Source: Vulcanimicrobiota bacterium (GTDB taxonomy: Bacteria > Vulcanimicrobiota > Vulcanimicrobiia > Vulcanimicrobiales > Vulcanimicrobiaceae). Taken from it: a stretch of 54,455 bases of DNA. The stretch is taken from positions 1-54,455 of the forward strand of contig DAHUYK010000056.1 in assembly GCA_027315245.1 (NCBI GenBank). Reading direction: 5' to 3'. The notes beneath the pieces are model-generated. The model saw only the letters and a program-made list of their open reading frames with translations, made no database searches and was not told the DNA's origin. Shown in pieces: positions 1 through 10,767 of this stretch; the first letter of the stretch is position 1, and each line of letters begins with the position of its first letter. The translations under genes and the position numbers were made by a program.

Positions 1-226
1 GCGTCGACGGCATCTCGGCGCGAACACGTTGCGTGAGCGCAATACCGTCCAGCCCCGGAAGCCCGATGTCGATGACGGCCACGTCGGGGCGCTCGCGCTT
101 GATGAGCTCTAGACCGGCGAGTCCGTCCGCGGCCTCTCCAACGACGTGCGATTGCGGAGAAAGCGCAGTCTTCAATCCGGCGCGCGTCAGCGCGTGATCC
201 TCGACGATGACGACACGCAGCGTCAC
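1..226 (-). CDS. NarL/FixJ-type response regulator, receiver domain (partial)
   Basis: Not in the ORF track because it is cut by the window edge. The reverse strand reads MTLRVVIVEDHALTRAGL from a GTG at 226, followed by a typical receiver sequence. The predicted phospho-acceptor aspartate lies in VAVIDIGLPG. The EDHALTRAG opening is typical of NarL/FixJ regulators, whose output is a LuxR-type DNA-binding domain; that part lies outside the window. Its GTG overlaps the stop of the upstream histidine kinase by 4 bp (GTGA), so the two are almost certainly cotranslated as a two-component pair. A KdpE-like regulator would be OmpR-type, so this is not an obvious KdpE. Confidence 0.85.
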   Translation of the reverse strand, partial: MTLRVVIVEDHALTRAGLKTALSPQSHVVGEAADGLAGLELIKRERPDVAVIDIGLPGLDGIALTQRVRAEMPST

Positions 227-1782
227 GCGCTGCGCTCGCGATCGAGTGTGATCGTGAATGCGCTGCCGTGCGGCTCGCGGGGCGCGTACGCAACCTTGCC
301 GCCGTGCTTTTCGGCGATCCTGCGCACGATGTAGAGTCCCAAGCCGGTTCCACCGCCGGGACCCCGCGCTGCGAAGCGTTCGAAAAGGTTCGCGCGCCCC
401 GGCTCCGGGACGCCATACCCGTCATCGTAAACGCGCACTCGCACGATCCCTTGCTGCGCCGCGCTTTCCACGAACACGTGGCCGCCGGGGGGCGTCGCAG
501 CGACCGCATTGGCGGCGAGGTTCGCGATTGCCCGGCGCAGCTCGCCGGGATCTCCGATCACCCTCGCTGCTTGCGCGCCGGTCTGCACTTCCAGCGAGAT
601 ACCACGCGTCTTGGCAATCGGCGCCATCTCCGCGACGACACGCCGCGCCAACTCGTTGCAATCGACCGGCTCGCGCACGAGCGACGTCTCTCCAGACTCG
701 TAGCGCGCTACGAGCAGGAGCGTCTCGAGGAGTCGCCGTTCTTCTTCGTTCGAGGCCAGCGTCGTGAGAAGTACATCGCGATACCCGTCCGGAAGCTCAC
801 CATACGCGCCCGCGAGCGCCTGCTTCATCGTAACGTCCGCCGCAGCGAGCGGCGTACGCAGATCGTGCGCTAGCGCGTAGACGATGTCGCGAATGATCGT
901 GCCGCGTCGCGCGATTTCGTCGCGCTGGCGAGCGATCTCATCGTTCTTCTCACCCAAACGTGTGAAGAGCCGCGCTTGTTCGAGAGCGACGGCGGCCTGA
1001 TCGCAAAAGCGGCGGAGCGTCTCGAGCGTGTCGTCTGAAGGCGTTGTCGGCGTCAAGAGAACCAGTACGGGACGCTCTCGTTCCCCGGCGGGCACACAGA
1101 GCGCGGCGGCGGCGACCGCGCCGAGCGCCGCAAGCGTCATGCGTCCCAACGCGTCGTTTTCGTCGACGACGACGCTGTCGTCGTGGCGCGCGCGCTCGAC
1201 GAGGGTCGCAAGCTCCGTGGAGAGTGTCCGGCGTTCGTAAGCGACGTCGGTCGCATCGGCGGTATAAGAAAGTACCTGAGCCATTTCGAGCCCGGAGCGC
1301 GAGATGAGCAACGCATCCGAAGCGCCGGCGAGTGCGACGGATTCACGAACCAGGGCGCGCAGCACGAGCTCTACGTTGAGGCTGGCGCGGACGCGCACGA
1401 GGGCCTCGCCCAGGCGACGCTGTCGCTGCACCTGCTGCGAGCGCAGCAAGGCGGCACCAGCCCTACGCGCGTACTGCTGCGTCTGTACCGCGAGGGAGCC
1501 GACGAGCAGGAATGAGAGCGCCGCCAATGCGCGGTCCCCGATCGCGATGCTCTGCCTGACGTGATGGGGCAGCCCGTTGGTATACCCTGCAACGACATTG
1601 AGCAACTCGGAGACCACGACGAGCGATGCCGTCAGGCGACGGTCGAGCGCGAGACTGCTCAGCGCAATCGGCCCGTTGTACAGAATGGCAGCGATGAAGA
1701 GCTGCGGCGTGAAGAGATCGACGATCCATGCGCAGAGGAGCAATGCGTAGCACAGGAAGGCCACAGCGCTCCGGGTCTTCAA
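223..1782 (-). CDS. Membrane sensor histidine kinase with GAF domain
   Basis: 519 residues. Four hydrophobic helices occupy roughly residues 6-101, followed by a GAF-like segment (about 125-275), a short coiled coil (EKNDEIARQRDEIARRG) and a HisKA domain whose phospho-acceptor is in YALAHDLRTPLAA. The HATPase domain has the N-box NLAANAV, the G1 box DDGYGVP and the G2 box GGGTGLGLYIV, so the kinase looks catalytically intact. It should phosphorylate the response regulator that overlaps its stop. The start is a TTG that abuts the divergent KdpD-like gene; no later start would keep the first membrane helix. The neighbouring kdp operon suggests a link to potassium or turgor, but that is inferred from context only. 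Confidence 0.88.
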   Translation of the reverse strand: MKTRSAVAFLCYALLLCAWIVDLFTPQLFIAAILYNGPIALSSLALDRRLTASLVVVSELLNVVAGYTNGLPHHVRQSIAIGDRALAALSFLLVGSLAVQTQQYARRAGAALLRSQQVQRQRRLGEALVRVRASLNVELVLRALVRESVALAGASDALLISRSGLEMAQVLSYTADATDVAYERRTLSTELATLVERARHDDSVVVDENDALGRMTLAALGAVAAAALCVPAGERERPVLVLLTPTTPSDDTLETLRRFCDQAAVALEQARLFTRLGEKNDEIARQRDEIARRGTIIRDIVYALAHDLRTPLAAADVTMKQALAGAYGELPDGYRDVLLTTLASNEEERRLLETLLLVARYESGETSLVREPVDCNELARRVVAEMAPIAKTRGISLEVQTGAQAARVIGDPGELRRAIANLAANAVAATPPGGHVFVESAAQQGIVRVRVYDDGYGVPEPGRANLFERFAARGPGGGTGLGLYIVRRIAEKHGGKVAYAPREPHGSAFTITLDRERSA

Positions 1783-3918
1783 ATGACACTTGAGATGGAC
1801 CTGCGACGCTCGCCGGAGGAGCTGCTTGCCGAACTCGGCGAGCGCGCTCGCCTCACGACGTACGTTGCGAGTGCGCCGGGCGCCGGCAAGACGCGGCGCC
1901 TCCTCGATGACGGTCGACGCATGCGCGATGCGGGCCGCCGCGTCGTCATTGGCTGGATCGAAACCAAGGGACGCCCCGACCTTGAGCGCATGGCCGCGGA
2001 GCTTGCGCGTATCCCGTCACGCAGGGTGAGGATCGGCGAACGCTACTTCGATGAATTCGACTACGATGCCGCACTGCGCGAAAAGCCTGACGTCGTGATC
2101 CTTGACGAGCTCGCGCACGAAAATCTCGGCGACGGCGCTCATGCAAAGCGGTGGCAAGATGCGCTCGCATTGCGTGAGGCGGGCATCAGCGTCATCGGCG
2201 CGTTCAACATCCAACATCTCGAGAGTGCCGCGCCCGCGGCGGAGCGGATCATCGGGCATCCCGTTCGCGAGATCATACCGTTTTCTTTTATGCAGGCGGC
2301 CGACGCCGTTGTCGCCCTCGACATTTCGCCGCGACTGCTGCGCAGCCGCGTGCGCAGCGGAAAAATCGTCAACGCCGAGGACGTGGATCGCGCACTGAAC
2401 GGGGTCTTCAAGGAGCAGACGCTCGAGATGTTGCGCGAGCTGCTCCTGCAGACGGTCGACCGGCTCACGTTGCCTGCCGTCAAAGCGCGCTGCACCTCCA
2501 ACGCCGTGGCATTCATCCTCTCGGCAACCGATGCTGCGCCATTTCTACGCAGGTCGGCCGCCGTGGCGCACGCGCTCGATCTCGCTTTCGAGGTCGTCGC
2601 CGCGCCAGGCGTCGATTCCATCTCCGTCGAGCGCTCCGTGTACGAGGCCGGCGGCGAGTTGCTGCGAGAACGTTGCACGCCGGGGCCGGCTCCCGCACAA
2701 TCGCTCGGCGCCGCGCTCGTCGCCGTTTCCAACTCCAAGCTGGCCGCGCAACTCGTAAACGAACCCTTCCCGTGCGATCTCTTCATCGTCGGGGCCGGGC
2801 AAACGTACATCGGCGAGAACGCCGCACGTTCACCGTACTCGGGTACCGTAGGCGATCGCATGCGTATAGGTTACGGGCGGCTTACCGTCTATATCGGTCC
2901 CGCGGCTGGGGCTGGGAAGACGTACGCGATGCTCGACCGCGCGCATCAGCTCATCGCCGAAAACGTCGACCTCGTCGCCGCCTTCATTGAAACACACGGC
3001 AGGCCGGAGACGGCGTCGCTGCTCGACGGTCTCGAGGCCGTGCCCCCCAAGGTCGTCGTAGCCGATGGCATTACCTACACGGAGTTGGACCGCGACGCGC
3101 TCATCGCACGCCGGCCCGCCGTCGCGCTCATCGACGAGTTGGCGCACACGAACGCACCCGGTTCGAACGCGCCGAAGCGCTTTCAGGACGTGCTCGCCGT
3201 GCTGCGCGAGGGAATTGACGTCGTTACGACACTCAACGTTCAGCACCTGGAGGGCCTCGCCGATACCGTGCATCGCCTGACTGGCACCGTCGTGCGCGAG
3301 ACGCTCCCCGACGGCATCCTCGCGCTTGCAGATGAGATCGTACTCGTCGACATCACGCCCGACGCGTTGCGTGAACGCCTGCGGGAGGGCAAGATCTATC
3401 CGATGGAGCGCGTCGACAGAGCATTGGCGAGTTTCTTTCGCCGGGAAAATCTCTTCGCACTGCGCGAGCTCGCGCTACGTGAGGCGTTACGTTCACGCTA
3501 TCGCGAACGCGTCACCTCGCCATTCGATCGGCTCATGATAAGCGTCGGAACTCGCGCCATCGACGCGCCGATGATCCGCCGAGCCAGTCGTATCGCAGCG
3601 CGACTTGCTATCGAGTTTGCCGTTGCGCACGTCGTGCCACTCGGCGAACGCCCCGATCCAGCCGTCGTCGCGGCGCTGCGCGACGAAGCGCGTAGAACGA
3701 ACGCGGAGTGGATCGAGGACAGCGCGGCTGACGTTCCCGCGCGGCTGCTCCAGATCGCTCGCATGAAGCCGCAAACGACGCTGGCAGTCGCAGGAGCGAG
3801 GCGCCGGCCTCGTTGGCCACAGCCCGCTGCCTTCCCTCGTCGCCTGCTTGACGCCGGCGCGCAGGAACTACTCGTGCTGGTCTCGCCGAGCGACTCCGGG
3901 CCCGACGCGCCCGACTAA
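1783..3918 (+). CDS. Tandem KdpD N-terminal/Usp sensor protein lacking a kinase
   Basis: 711 residues from ATG 1783; an ATG at 1795 is also possible. The ORF-track start at 1561 lies inside the divergent kinase and is unlikely. The protein holds two consecutive copies of the cytoplasmic KdpD sensor module. Copy 1 has a Walker A (SAPGAGKT, residues 30-37), DELAHENLGDGAHAKRW and FNIQHLES. Copy 2 has GPAAGAGKTYAML (about residue 372), DELAHTNAPGSNAPKRF and LNVQHLEGL, closer to canonical KdpD. Each is followed by a Usp-like segment (FDRLMISVG in copy 2). There is no DUF4118 membrane region, HisKA or ATPase domain. In canonical KdpD one such module is fused to the kinase; here it is duplicated and separate. 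The stop overlaps that of convergent kdpC. Confidence 0.85.
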   Translation: MTLEMDLRRSPEELLAELGERARLTTYVASAPGAGKTRRLLDDGRRMRDAGRRVVIGWIETKGRPDLERMAAELARIPSRRVRIGERYFDEFDYDAALREKPDVVILDELAHENLGDGAHAKRWQDALALREAGISVIGAFNIQHLESAAPAAERIIGHPVREIIPFSFMQAADAVVALDISPRLLRSRVRSGKIVNAEDVDRALNGVFKEQTLEMLRELLLQTVDRLTLPAVKARCTSNAVAFILSATDAAPFLRRSAAVAHALDLAFEVVAAPGVDSISVERSVYEAGGELLRERCTPGPAPAQSLGAALVAVSNSKLAAQLVNEPFPCDLFIVGAGQTYIGENAARSPYSGTVGDRMRIGYGRLTVYIGPAAGAGKTYAMLDRAHQLIAENVDLVAAFIETHGRPETASLLDGLEAVPPKVVVADGITYTELDRDALIARRPAVALIDELAHTNAPGSNAPKRFQDVLAVLREGIDVVTTLNVQHLEGLADTVHRLTGTVVRETLPDGILALADEIVLVDITPDALRERLREGKIYPMERVDRALASFFRRENLFALRELALREALRSRYRERVTSPFDRLMISVGTRAIDAPMIRRASRIAARLAIEFAVAHVVPLGERPDPAVVAALRDEARRTNAEWIEDSAADVPARLLQIARMKPQTTLAVAGARRRPRWPQPAAFPRRLLDAGAQELLVLVSPSDSGPDAPD

Positions 3919-4501
3919 CGAAGTGCCTCGAGGGCAAGGTTGAGCTCAAGCACGTTGACCCGCGGTTCGCCCAGGAGTCCGAACGTGCGGCCCTGTTCGT
4001 GCGCTGCGATGACCGCATAGATGCGCGCGAGCTCAAGATGCCGAGCCCGCGCAATGCGCGCGGCCTGATAGTATGCTCCGTCCGGGCTGATATCCGGATC
4101 GATACCGCTGGCGCTCGACGTGACGAGATCCATCGGCGGCGCGCAGTGCGCCTCGCAGGCCGGATACGTTCCATCGGGATTCTCGCGCTCGAGACGCGCG
4201 ATCGTCGCCCGCGTGGTGTCAATGAGCTTCTTCGACGAAGGTGCGAGGTTCGTGCCGCCGGTCTGCGTCGGATCGTAGCCGCTCCCCGCGGCCGACGGAC
4301 GCCCATGGAAGTACTGCGGCTGCGTCCAGAGCTGCCCGATGATCGCCGAGCCGACGACGCGGCCGCTAGCGGTGACGAGCGATCCGTTCGCCTGCCATGG
4401 AAAGACGAGCTGGGCGACGCCGGTCATGAAAAGCGGATAGATGAAACCGAAGATTGCGACGCTGACGAGCGTCACGCGAACGGCGACAAGCAGGTGCTTG
4501 A

Positions 4502-4505
<4 letters not shown>
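3915..4505 (-). CDS. kdpC: Potassium-transporting ATPase subunit KdpC
   Basis: 196 residues with one N-terminal membrane helix ([20 protein letters not shown]) and a periplasmic domain that includes the family motifs GSALIGQ-like GSAIIGQLW and [14 protein letters not shown]. KdpC is the small accessory subunit of the KdpFABC high-affinity K+ pump. The conserved C-terminal pattern NVLELNLAL is present, so the protein appears complete. Its ATG overlaps the kdpB stop by 4 bp (ATGA), and its stop overlaps the stop of the convergent KdpD-like gene. Confidence 0.97.
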
Positions 4506-6556
<2,051 letters not shown>

Positions 6557-8257
6557 TTAGAACGTTCTCCCGTTCATGAGCGCGAGATGTTCGGCGACCG
6601 GGCCTAGCACATCGGCGGGCAAGAACGTTAGGGCACCGACGATGAGAATGACGCCGATGAGGAGCCCGACGAAGACACCGGAGTTGGTCGTGAACGTTCC
6701 TGCACCGGCCGGCGCCGCTTTCTTTCCCGCAAGGGCGCCTGCGAGCGCGAGCACGGCGATGATAACGGCGAAGCGCCCGAAGAACATGTTCGTGGCCGTC
6801 ATGAGATAGTAGAAGCCGTTGGGGCCGAGGCCGGCAAAGGCCGAGCCATTGTTCGCGTTCGTCGACGAAAAAGCGTAAAGGATCTCGGAGAATCCGTGGG
6901 GGCCGGCGTTTCCGAGGGTCGCAACGCCGGCGGGAACGAGGACCGCGATCGCCGTGGGCACGAGCACGAGAATCGGGGTTACCAAGATCGCGAGGAGTGC
7001 GAACTGCACCTCGCGGCGCTCTATCTTCTTACCCAACAGCTCAGGCGTCCGTCCAACCATGAGGCCGGCGATGAAGACGGTCAGTACGACGAAGGCGATC
7101 ATGCCGTACAGTCCGCTGCCGGCGCCACCGAAGATGACTTCGCCGAGCTGCATGTTGACGAGCGGGACCAAGCCGCCGAGCGGCATGAACGAGTCGTGCA
7201 TCGCGTTCACGGCACCGCACGAGGTGTCCGTCGTAACGGTCGCAAACAGCGCCGATGCCGACACGCCGAAGCGACACTCCTTGCCCTCCATGTTGCCGCC
7301 GGCGACGCCGATGTGATGCACGAGCGGATTTCCTGCAGCTTCTGCGGCGTATGTCGCAGCGAATCCGGCGAAGAACAGGATTGCCATCGCGCCAAAGAGC
7401 GCCCAGCCTTGGCGCGTGTCCTTCGCCATGCGCCCATACGTGTACGTCAGCCCTGAGCCGATCGAAAAGATGAGCAACATCTCGACGAGGTCGCTCAGCG
7501 GCGTCGGGTTTTCGTTGGGCGACGCGGAGTTCGCGTTGACGAAGCCGCCGCCGTTTGTGCCGAGCTCCTTGATGACCTCCTGTGAGGCCATCGGACCGCC
7601 GGTGATGTGCTGCACAAAGCCGCTGACCGAGCGAACGGTTCGATAGTCATTGAAGTTCTGTGGGACTCCCTGCCATACGAGGAAGAGCCCGAACACGATG
7701 GCAATCGGTAGGAGCACGTAGAGGCAACTGCGTGTGAGATCGACCCAGAAGTTGCCCAGCGTCTTGCACGAGCTGCGTACGACGCCTCGCACCACCGCAA
7801 TGGCGACTGCGATGCCTGCTGCGGCGGAAACGAAGTTATGCCACGCGAGTCCCGCCATCTGCGCGAAGTAGCTCATCGCAGTCTCGCCTGAATAGAACTG
7901 CCAGTTCGTGTTCGTGAGAAAGCTGATCGCAGTATTGAACGCGAGCTCCGGCGACATGTTGCCTACGTGCTGTGGGTTGAACGGCAGCCACTGCTGGGTA
8001 CGCAGGACGAGATACAAGTAGAGGAACCCGACGACCGAGAACGCGAGCAGGGCGAGCGCGTACGAGGCCCACGTCATCTCCTCGTCTTGACGGACGCCGC
8101 CAAGGCGGTACACGAGCAGTTCGACCGGCTCCAGAACCGGCGAGAGGAAGGTGCGTTCTCCTTCGAAGATGCCAGCCATATAAAGGCCTAGCGGCTTCGT
8201 CATCGCGAGAACGATGAGAAAGAAGACGAGCGTCTGTGCCCAGCCGGTGAGCGTCAT
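6557..8257 (-). CDS. kdpA: Potassium-transporting ATPase subunit KdpA
   Basis: 566 residues, polytopic. KdpA is the K+-selective, channel-like subunit of KdpFABC, related to the Trk/Ktr superfamily. Selectivity-loop motifs are visible, including NTAISFLTNTNWQFY and TNGGGFVNANSASPNENP, as are the C-terminal repeats (FSSTNANNGSAFAG). The ATG immediately follows the kdpF stop, and the stop is immediately followed by the kdpB GTG, so the three are translated from one message. Confidence 0.98.
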   Translation of the reverse strand: MTLTGWAQTLVFFLIVLAMTKPLGLYMAGIFEGERTFLSPVLEPVELLVYRLGGVRQDEEMTWASYALALLAFSVVGFLYLYLVLRTQQWLPFNPQHVGNMSPELAFNTAISFLTNTNWQFYSGETAMSYFAQMAGLAWHNFVSAAAGIAVAIAVVRGVVRSSCKTLGNFWVDLTRSCLYVLLPIAIVFGLFLVWQGVPQNFNDYRTVRSVSGFVQHITGGPMASQEVIKELGTNGGGFVNANSASPNENPTPLSDLVEMLLIFSIGSGLTYTYGRMAKDTRQGWALFGAMAILFFAGFAATYAAEAAGNPLVHHIGVAGGNMEGKECRFGVSASALFATVTTDTSCGAVNAMHDSFMPLGGLVPLVNMQLGEVIFGGAGSGLYGMIAFVVLTVFIAGLMVGRTPELLGKKIERREVQFALLAILVTPILVLVPTAIAVLVPAGVATLGNAGPHGFSEILYAFSSTNANNGSAFAGLGPNGFYYLMTATNMFFGRFAVIIAVLALAGALAGKKAAPAGAGTFTTNSGVFVGLLIGVILIVGALTFLPADVLGPVAEHLALMNGRTF

Positions 8258-8347
8258 TCAAAACTTTTCCGGCCGTAGCATCGCGTACACCAGATAGATC
8301 AGCCCGAGCACCGTAAGCGCGAGCCCGAGGACGTCGTCGAAGGTCAT
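8258..8347 (-). CDS. kdpF: KdpF small subunit of the potassium pump
   Basis: Too short for the ORF track. The reverse strand reads a 29-residue peptide, MTFDDVLGLALTVLGLIYLV then YAMLRPEKF. It is a single membrane helix ending in the typical KdpF tail (Y-A-M-L-R-P-E-x-F). In other bacteria KdpF stabilises the KdpABC complex. The ATG overlaps the stop of the preceding small membrane ORF (ATGA), and the TGA is followed directly by the kdpA ATG. Position and sequence make the call firm. Confidence 0.92.
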   Translation of the reverse strand: MTFDDVLGLALTVLGLIYLVYAMLRPEKF

Positions 8348-8427
8348 ATGCGTTCGCAACCCCGCACGTACAGTTCGGCGACGACGAAGAACGCTAGACA
8401 CAGCGCGACCAGTGCCAGGTCGAGCAC
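8344..8427 (-). CDS. 27-residue single-helix membrane peptide upstream of kdpF
   Basis: Visible as the tail of a longer shadow ORF. From the GTG at 8427 it reads MLDLALVALCLAFFVVAELY then VRGCERI, i.e. one hydrophobic helix with a short basic tail. The GTG overlaps the stop of the outer-membrane protein gene by 1 bp (TAGTG), and its stop overlaps the kdpF start (ATGA). I recall similar short ORFs ahead of kdpF in other bacteria, usually unannotated, but cannot confirm homology here. A role as an extra small subunit or assembly factor of the Kdp pump is inference. Confidence 0.65.
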   Translation of the reverse strand: MLDLALVALCLAFFVVAELYVRGCERI

Positions 8428-9473
8428 TAGAACTGCACCCCGCTCTCGACGAGGACGCGCCTCTGCGCGCCTGCTACGCCGAGTACGTCGACGGACGAAA
8501 ACTCGGCGCGCACGAAGACGGTCCCCGCATGGTACGCCGGCGTGATCGTGAAGGTCGTCGCGCGGCTCCCGGGGCCCCCGCCGACGAAATCGGCGTTCGG
8601 CGAGGTGTCGCTCGTGCCGGAGTGGTTCGCGAACCACTCGCAGCGCGCACCAACTGAGAAGTGCGCGTCTGCGGCGTAATCCGCAAGAAGGACCAGCCCC
8701 GTCGCGCTTTCGTTGCGCGTGTATCCGAGAGCGCCGCTCGCCGGTGAGTCGATGAAGAGCGCGTACGGCATGAGCTGCAGCTTCCCGGCTTGCTGCGTGA
8801 CCATCAGATCGTACTCGGTCTTGTTGGCGATTGACGCCGTCGCGTTAGGGGGCGTGCCGGCCTGCGGTGCAATGAACGCAACCTGAAGGTTCGTGCTCGC
8901 GCTCGGCGCCCACCCGAGCAATCCTTCAAACGCGCGGTGATTGCCGGAGTAGTACCCGTCATCGTACTCGAGGTCGCCGCTGAACTTGCCTCGCGCGTAC
9001 GTAAACCGAACGCCGCGGCTAAAGGTCGGCTCCGCGGTCCATACGAGACCGCGCTGCACGTTGGTATCTTGATAGGTGAACCCGCTTTCTTGACCGAGCA
9101 GCGTTGCCAGTTGCCCCACGCTCACCGTGACGCGATCGTTTGGAACGAATGCCACGTAATACGACGGTACGTAGCCGAAGAGCGACGTATTCACTCCGGC
9201 TTGTGTCGTCGGGTAGACGGCTTGTCCGACGGTGGGAAAAGCGTAGACCCCGGCGGTGACCCCGAACCGGAAAAATCCGGTGTTCTTGGTAACGGTCAAA
9301 AGACCGTTGCTCAGGTCGGTGAGCGACGTCTCGCCTGGGCCCGATGTGTGCGCGGAGTACATCGAGAAAACTCCGTCGACCGAGTACGGTGCCGGCGTCG
9401 CCTGCGCTCGAGCAACTGACGGCGTCGCGAAGAAGGATAGACAGAGCAATGGCCCGAGATGACGAGCGGACAT
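8427..9473 (-). CDS. Outer-membrane beta-barrel porin-like protein, first gene of the kdp operon
   Basis: 348 residues from ATG 9473, chosen because the signal peptide begins there (MSARHLGPLLCLSFFATPSV, cleavage after ARAQA). The longer ORF-track start at 9644 adds a non-conserved, arginine-rich stretch that overlaps the next gene. The mature part has alternating hydrophobic/aromatic strands throughout (FFRFGVTAGVYAF, PSYYVAFVPNDRVTVSVG, GVRFTYARGKFSGDLEY) and ends in a barrel-like strand VLVESGVQF with terminal phenylalanine. It resembles 'outer membrane beta-barrel' porin families rather than a TonB receptor. Because it runs into the kdp genes with a 1-bp overlap, it may help K+ or solute cross the outer membrane; that is inference. 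Confidence 0.75.
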   Translation of the reverse strand: MSARHLGPLLCLSFFATPSVARAQATPAPYSVDGVFSMYSAHTSGPGETSLTDLSNGLLTVTKNTGFFRFGVTAGVYAFPTVGQAVYPTTQAGVNTSLFGYVPSYYVAFVPNDRVTVSVGQLATLLGQESGFTYQDTNVQRGLVWTAEPTFSRGVRFTYARGKFSGDLEYDDGYYSGNHRAFEGLLGWAPSASTNLQVAFIAPQAGTPPNATASIANKTEYDLMVTQQAGKLQLMPYALFIDSPASGALGYTRNESATGLVLLADYAADAHFSVGARCEWFANHSGTSDTSPNADFVGGGPGSRATTFTITPAYHAGTVFVRAEFSSVDVLGVAGAQRRVLVESGVQF

Positions 9474-9540
9474 ACAGGCGCAGAGTACTATGCCCGAGCG
9501 CACAGCGCCAGCCGCCGGATGGATGAACCGTTCGGATGCG

Positions 9541-10767
9541 TCAGTGTGTGTGGGTAAAGTTTCCCACCGCAGGCCCCGCCGCACGCATCGCCGCAAGCGC
9601 AGCCCGCATCCCCAACGGCCGCGAGGGCCGGCCGACAGCGCCAAAGTACCAGTGCGGGTCGACGTTGAGCGTGCGCGTTTGAATCATGTCGATGCGGGCG
9701 GACGCGAGAAAAGCCCTCATCGCGTCGACTTCGCCGGCGTCGTCGGTGATTCCGGGATGCGTGAGGAGGTTCAACGAAACGCGCAATCCGCTCGACGCGG
9801 CGAGACGCACGCAAGTGAAGACGTCGCTTAAGGCATAGCCCATGGGGCGATAGTACGCGGCATAGACGCTCTCTCGAAACGAGTTGAGGCTTACGCGCAC
9901 TGCGTCGAGCCCTGCATCGATGCAGCGCCGGAGCGCCTTTGGCATACTGCCGTTCGTGTTGAGATTGATCGTGCCGTTACGACGCTGGGCGCGAATCATT
10001 TCGATGGCGCGTGCGATGACGATGGAGCGCAGCAGCGGCTCGCCCTCGCATCCCTGTCCGAAGGACACGATGCCGTCTTCGACGCGTTCCAGGTGGTGGA
10101 CGGCGACGCGCGCGAGCTCCCGTGCCGAGACTTCGTACGAGATGCGTTCCTGCGACGACGGCACCGGCGCCTGCGGATCTTGCTCGGAGATGCATCCGAT
10201 GCAGCGCGCGTTGCAGCTGGGCGAGACCGGAAGCGCCGCTTCGCCTCGCTCCAAAAAGACGTTCTGCGCCGTGAAGCACCCGTATTCAAGCGAGCAGCGC
10301 GCGACCTGGGCGAGCACGCGATTCGAGGGATCCTGCGCTCTCCGGCGCTCAAGGGTCGACTCGAGCTCGCCGGAAGCGAAGCTGCGCGGTTGCCAATCCT
10401 CACTCTCGTCGGTGCGCATCGCCGCGACGTGAAGCTCGTCGCCGACGGCGCATGCGAACGTATAGCCGAACAATGGCAGCGTCGGAGCCTTCGGATCCGA
10501 CTCGTACGCCGGGAGCAACAACCGTGTGTATCCTGCCGGCAGCGCTGCTGCGAGCGCGTACTTCGCGCCTTCGGCCGCGGGTGCTGCGACCGGGCGACAC
10601 ATCGGAAGGACGAGCGGCAGCGTGCCCGCAGGCGCTGGAATGAGTTCACCGCGCTGCGCTTCGCGCACGATGCCCGCGTCGGCGAGCGGCGTCGCGTTCT
10701 CGTCAAAGTAGATGCGACCGTCGCGATCGCAGTACGCGAGCCCGGCCCGGCCTACGGCAGTGCCCAC
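9541..10767 (-). CDS. Radical SAM protein
   Basis: 408 residues from GTG 10767; the ORF-track extension to 10836 lies inside dapF. The first ~185 residues form an uncharacterised N-terminal domain. A MoaA-like radical SAM core follows, with the [4Fe-4S] cysteines in SCNARCIGC (CX3CX2C), the glycine-rich FGQGCEGEPLL and the strand LNTNGSMPKALRR. The substrate cannot be told from sequence. It overlaps the end of dapF by 16 bp, so the two are probably coexpressed at the end of the miaB-mutS-mutL-miaA-dapF run. The 67 bp between this gene and the next leftward gene hold no promoter I would call with confidence. Confidence 0.8.
   Translation of the reverse strand: MGTAVGRAGLAYCDRDGRIYFDENATPLADAGIVREAQRGELIPAPAGTLPLVLPMCRPVAAPAAEGAKYALAAALPAGYTRLLLPAYESDPKAPTLPLFGYTFACAVGDELHVAAMRTDESEDWQPRSFASGELESTLERRRAQDPSNRVLAQVARCSLEYGCFTAQNVFLERGEAALPVSPSCNARCIGCISEQDPQAPVPSSQERISYEVSARELARVAVHHLERVEDGIVSFGQGCEGEPLLRSIVIARAIEMIRAQRRNGTINLNTNGSMPKALRRCIDAGLDAVRVSLNSFRESVYAAYYRPMGYALSDVFTCVRLAASSGLRVSLNLLTHPGITDDAGEVDAMRAFLASARIDMIQTRTLNVDPHWYFGAVGRPSRPLGMRAALAAMRAAGPAVGNFTHTH

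Noticed and set aside
9474-9540. Possible -10 (CATAGT) ahead of the outer-membrane barrel/kdp operon
   Set aside because: No matching -35 at the right distance; a kdp promoter probably exists here but cannot be placed by eye.
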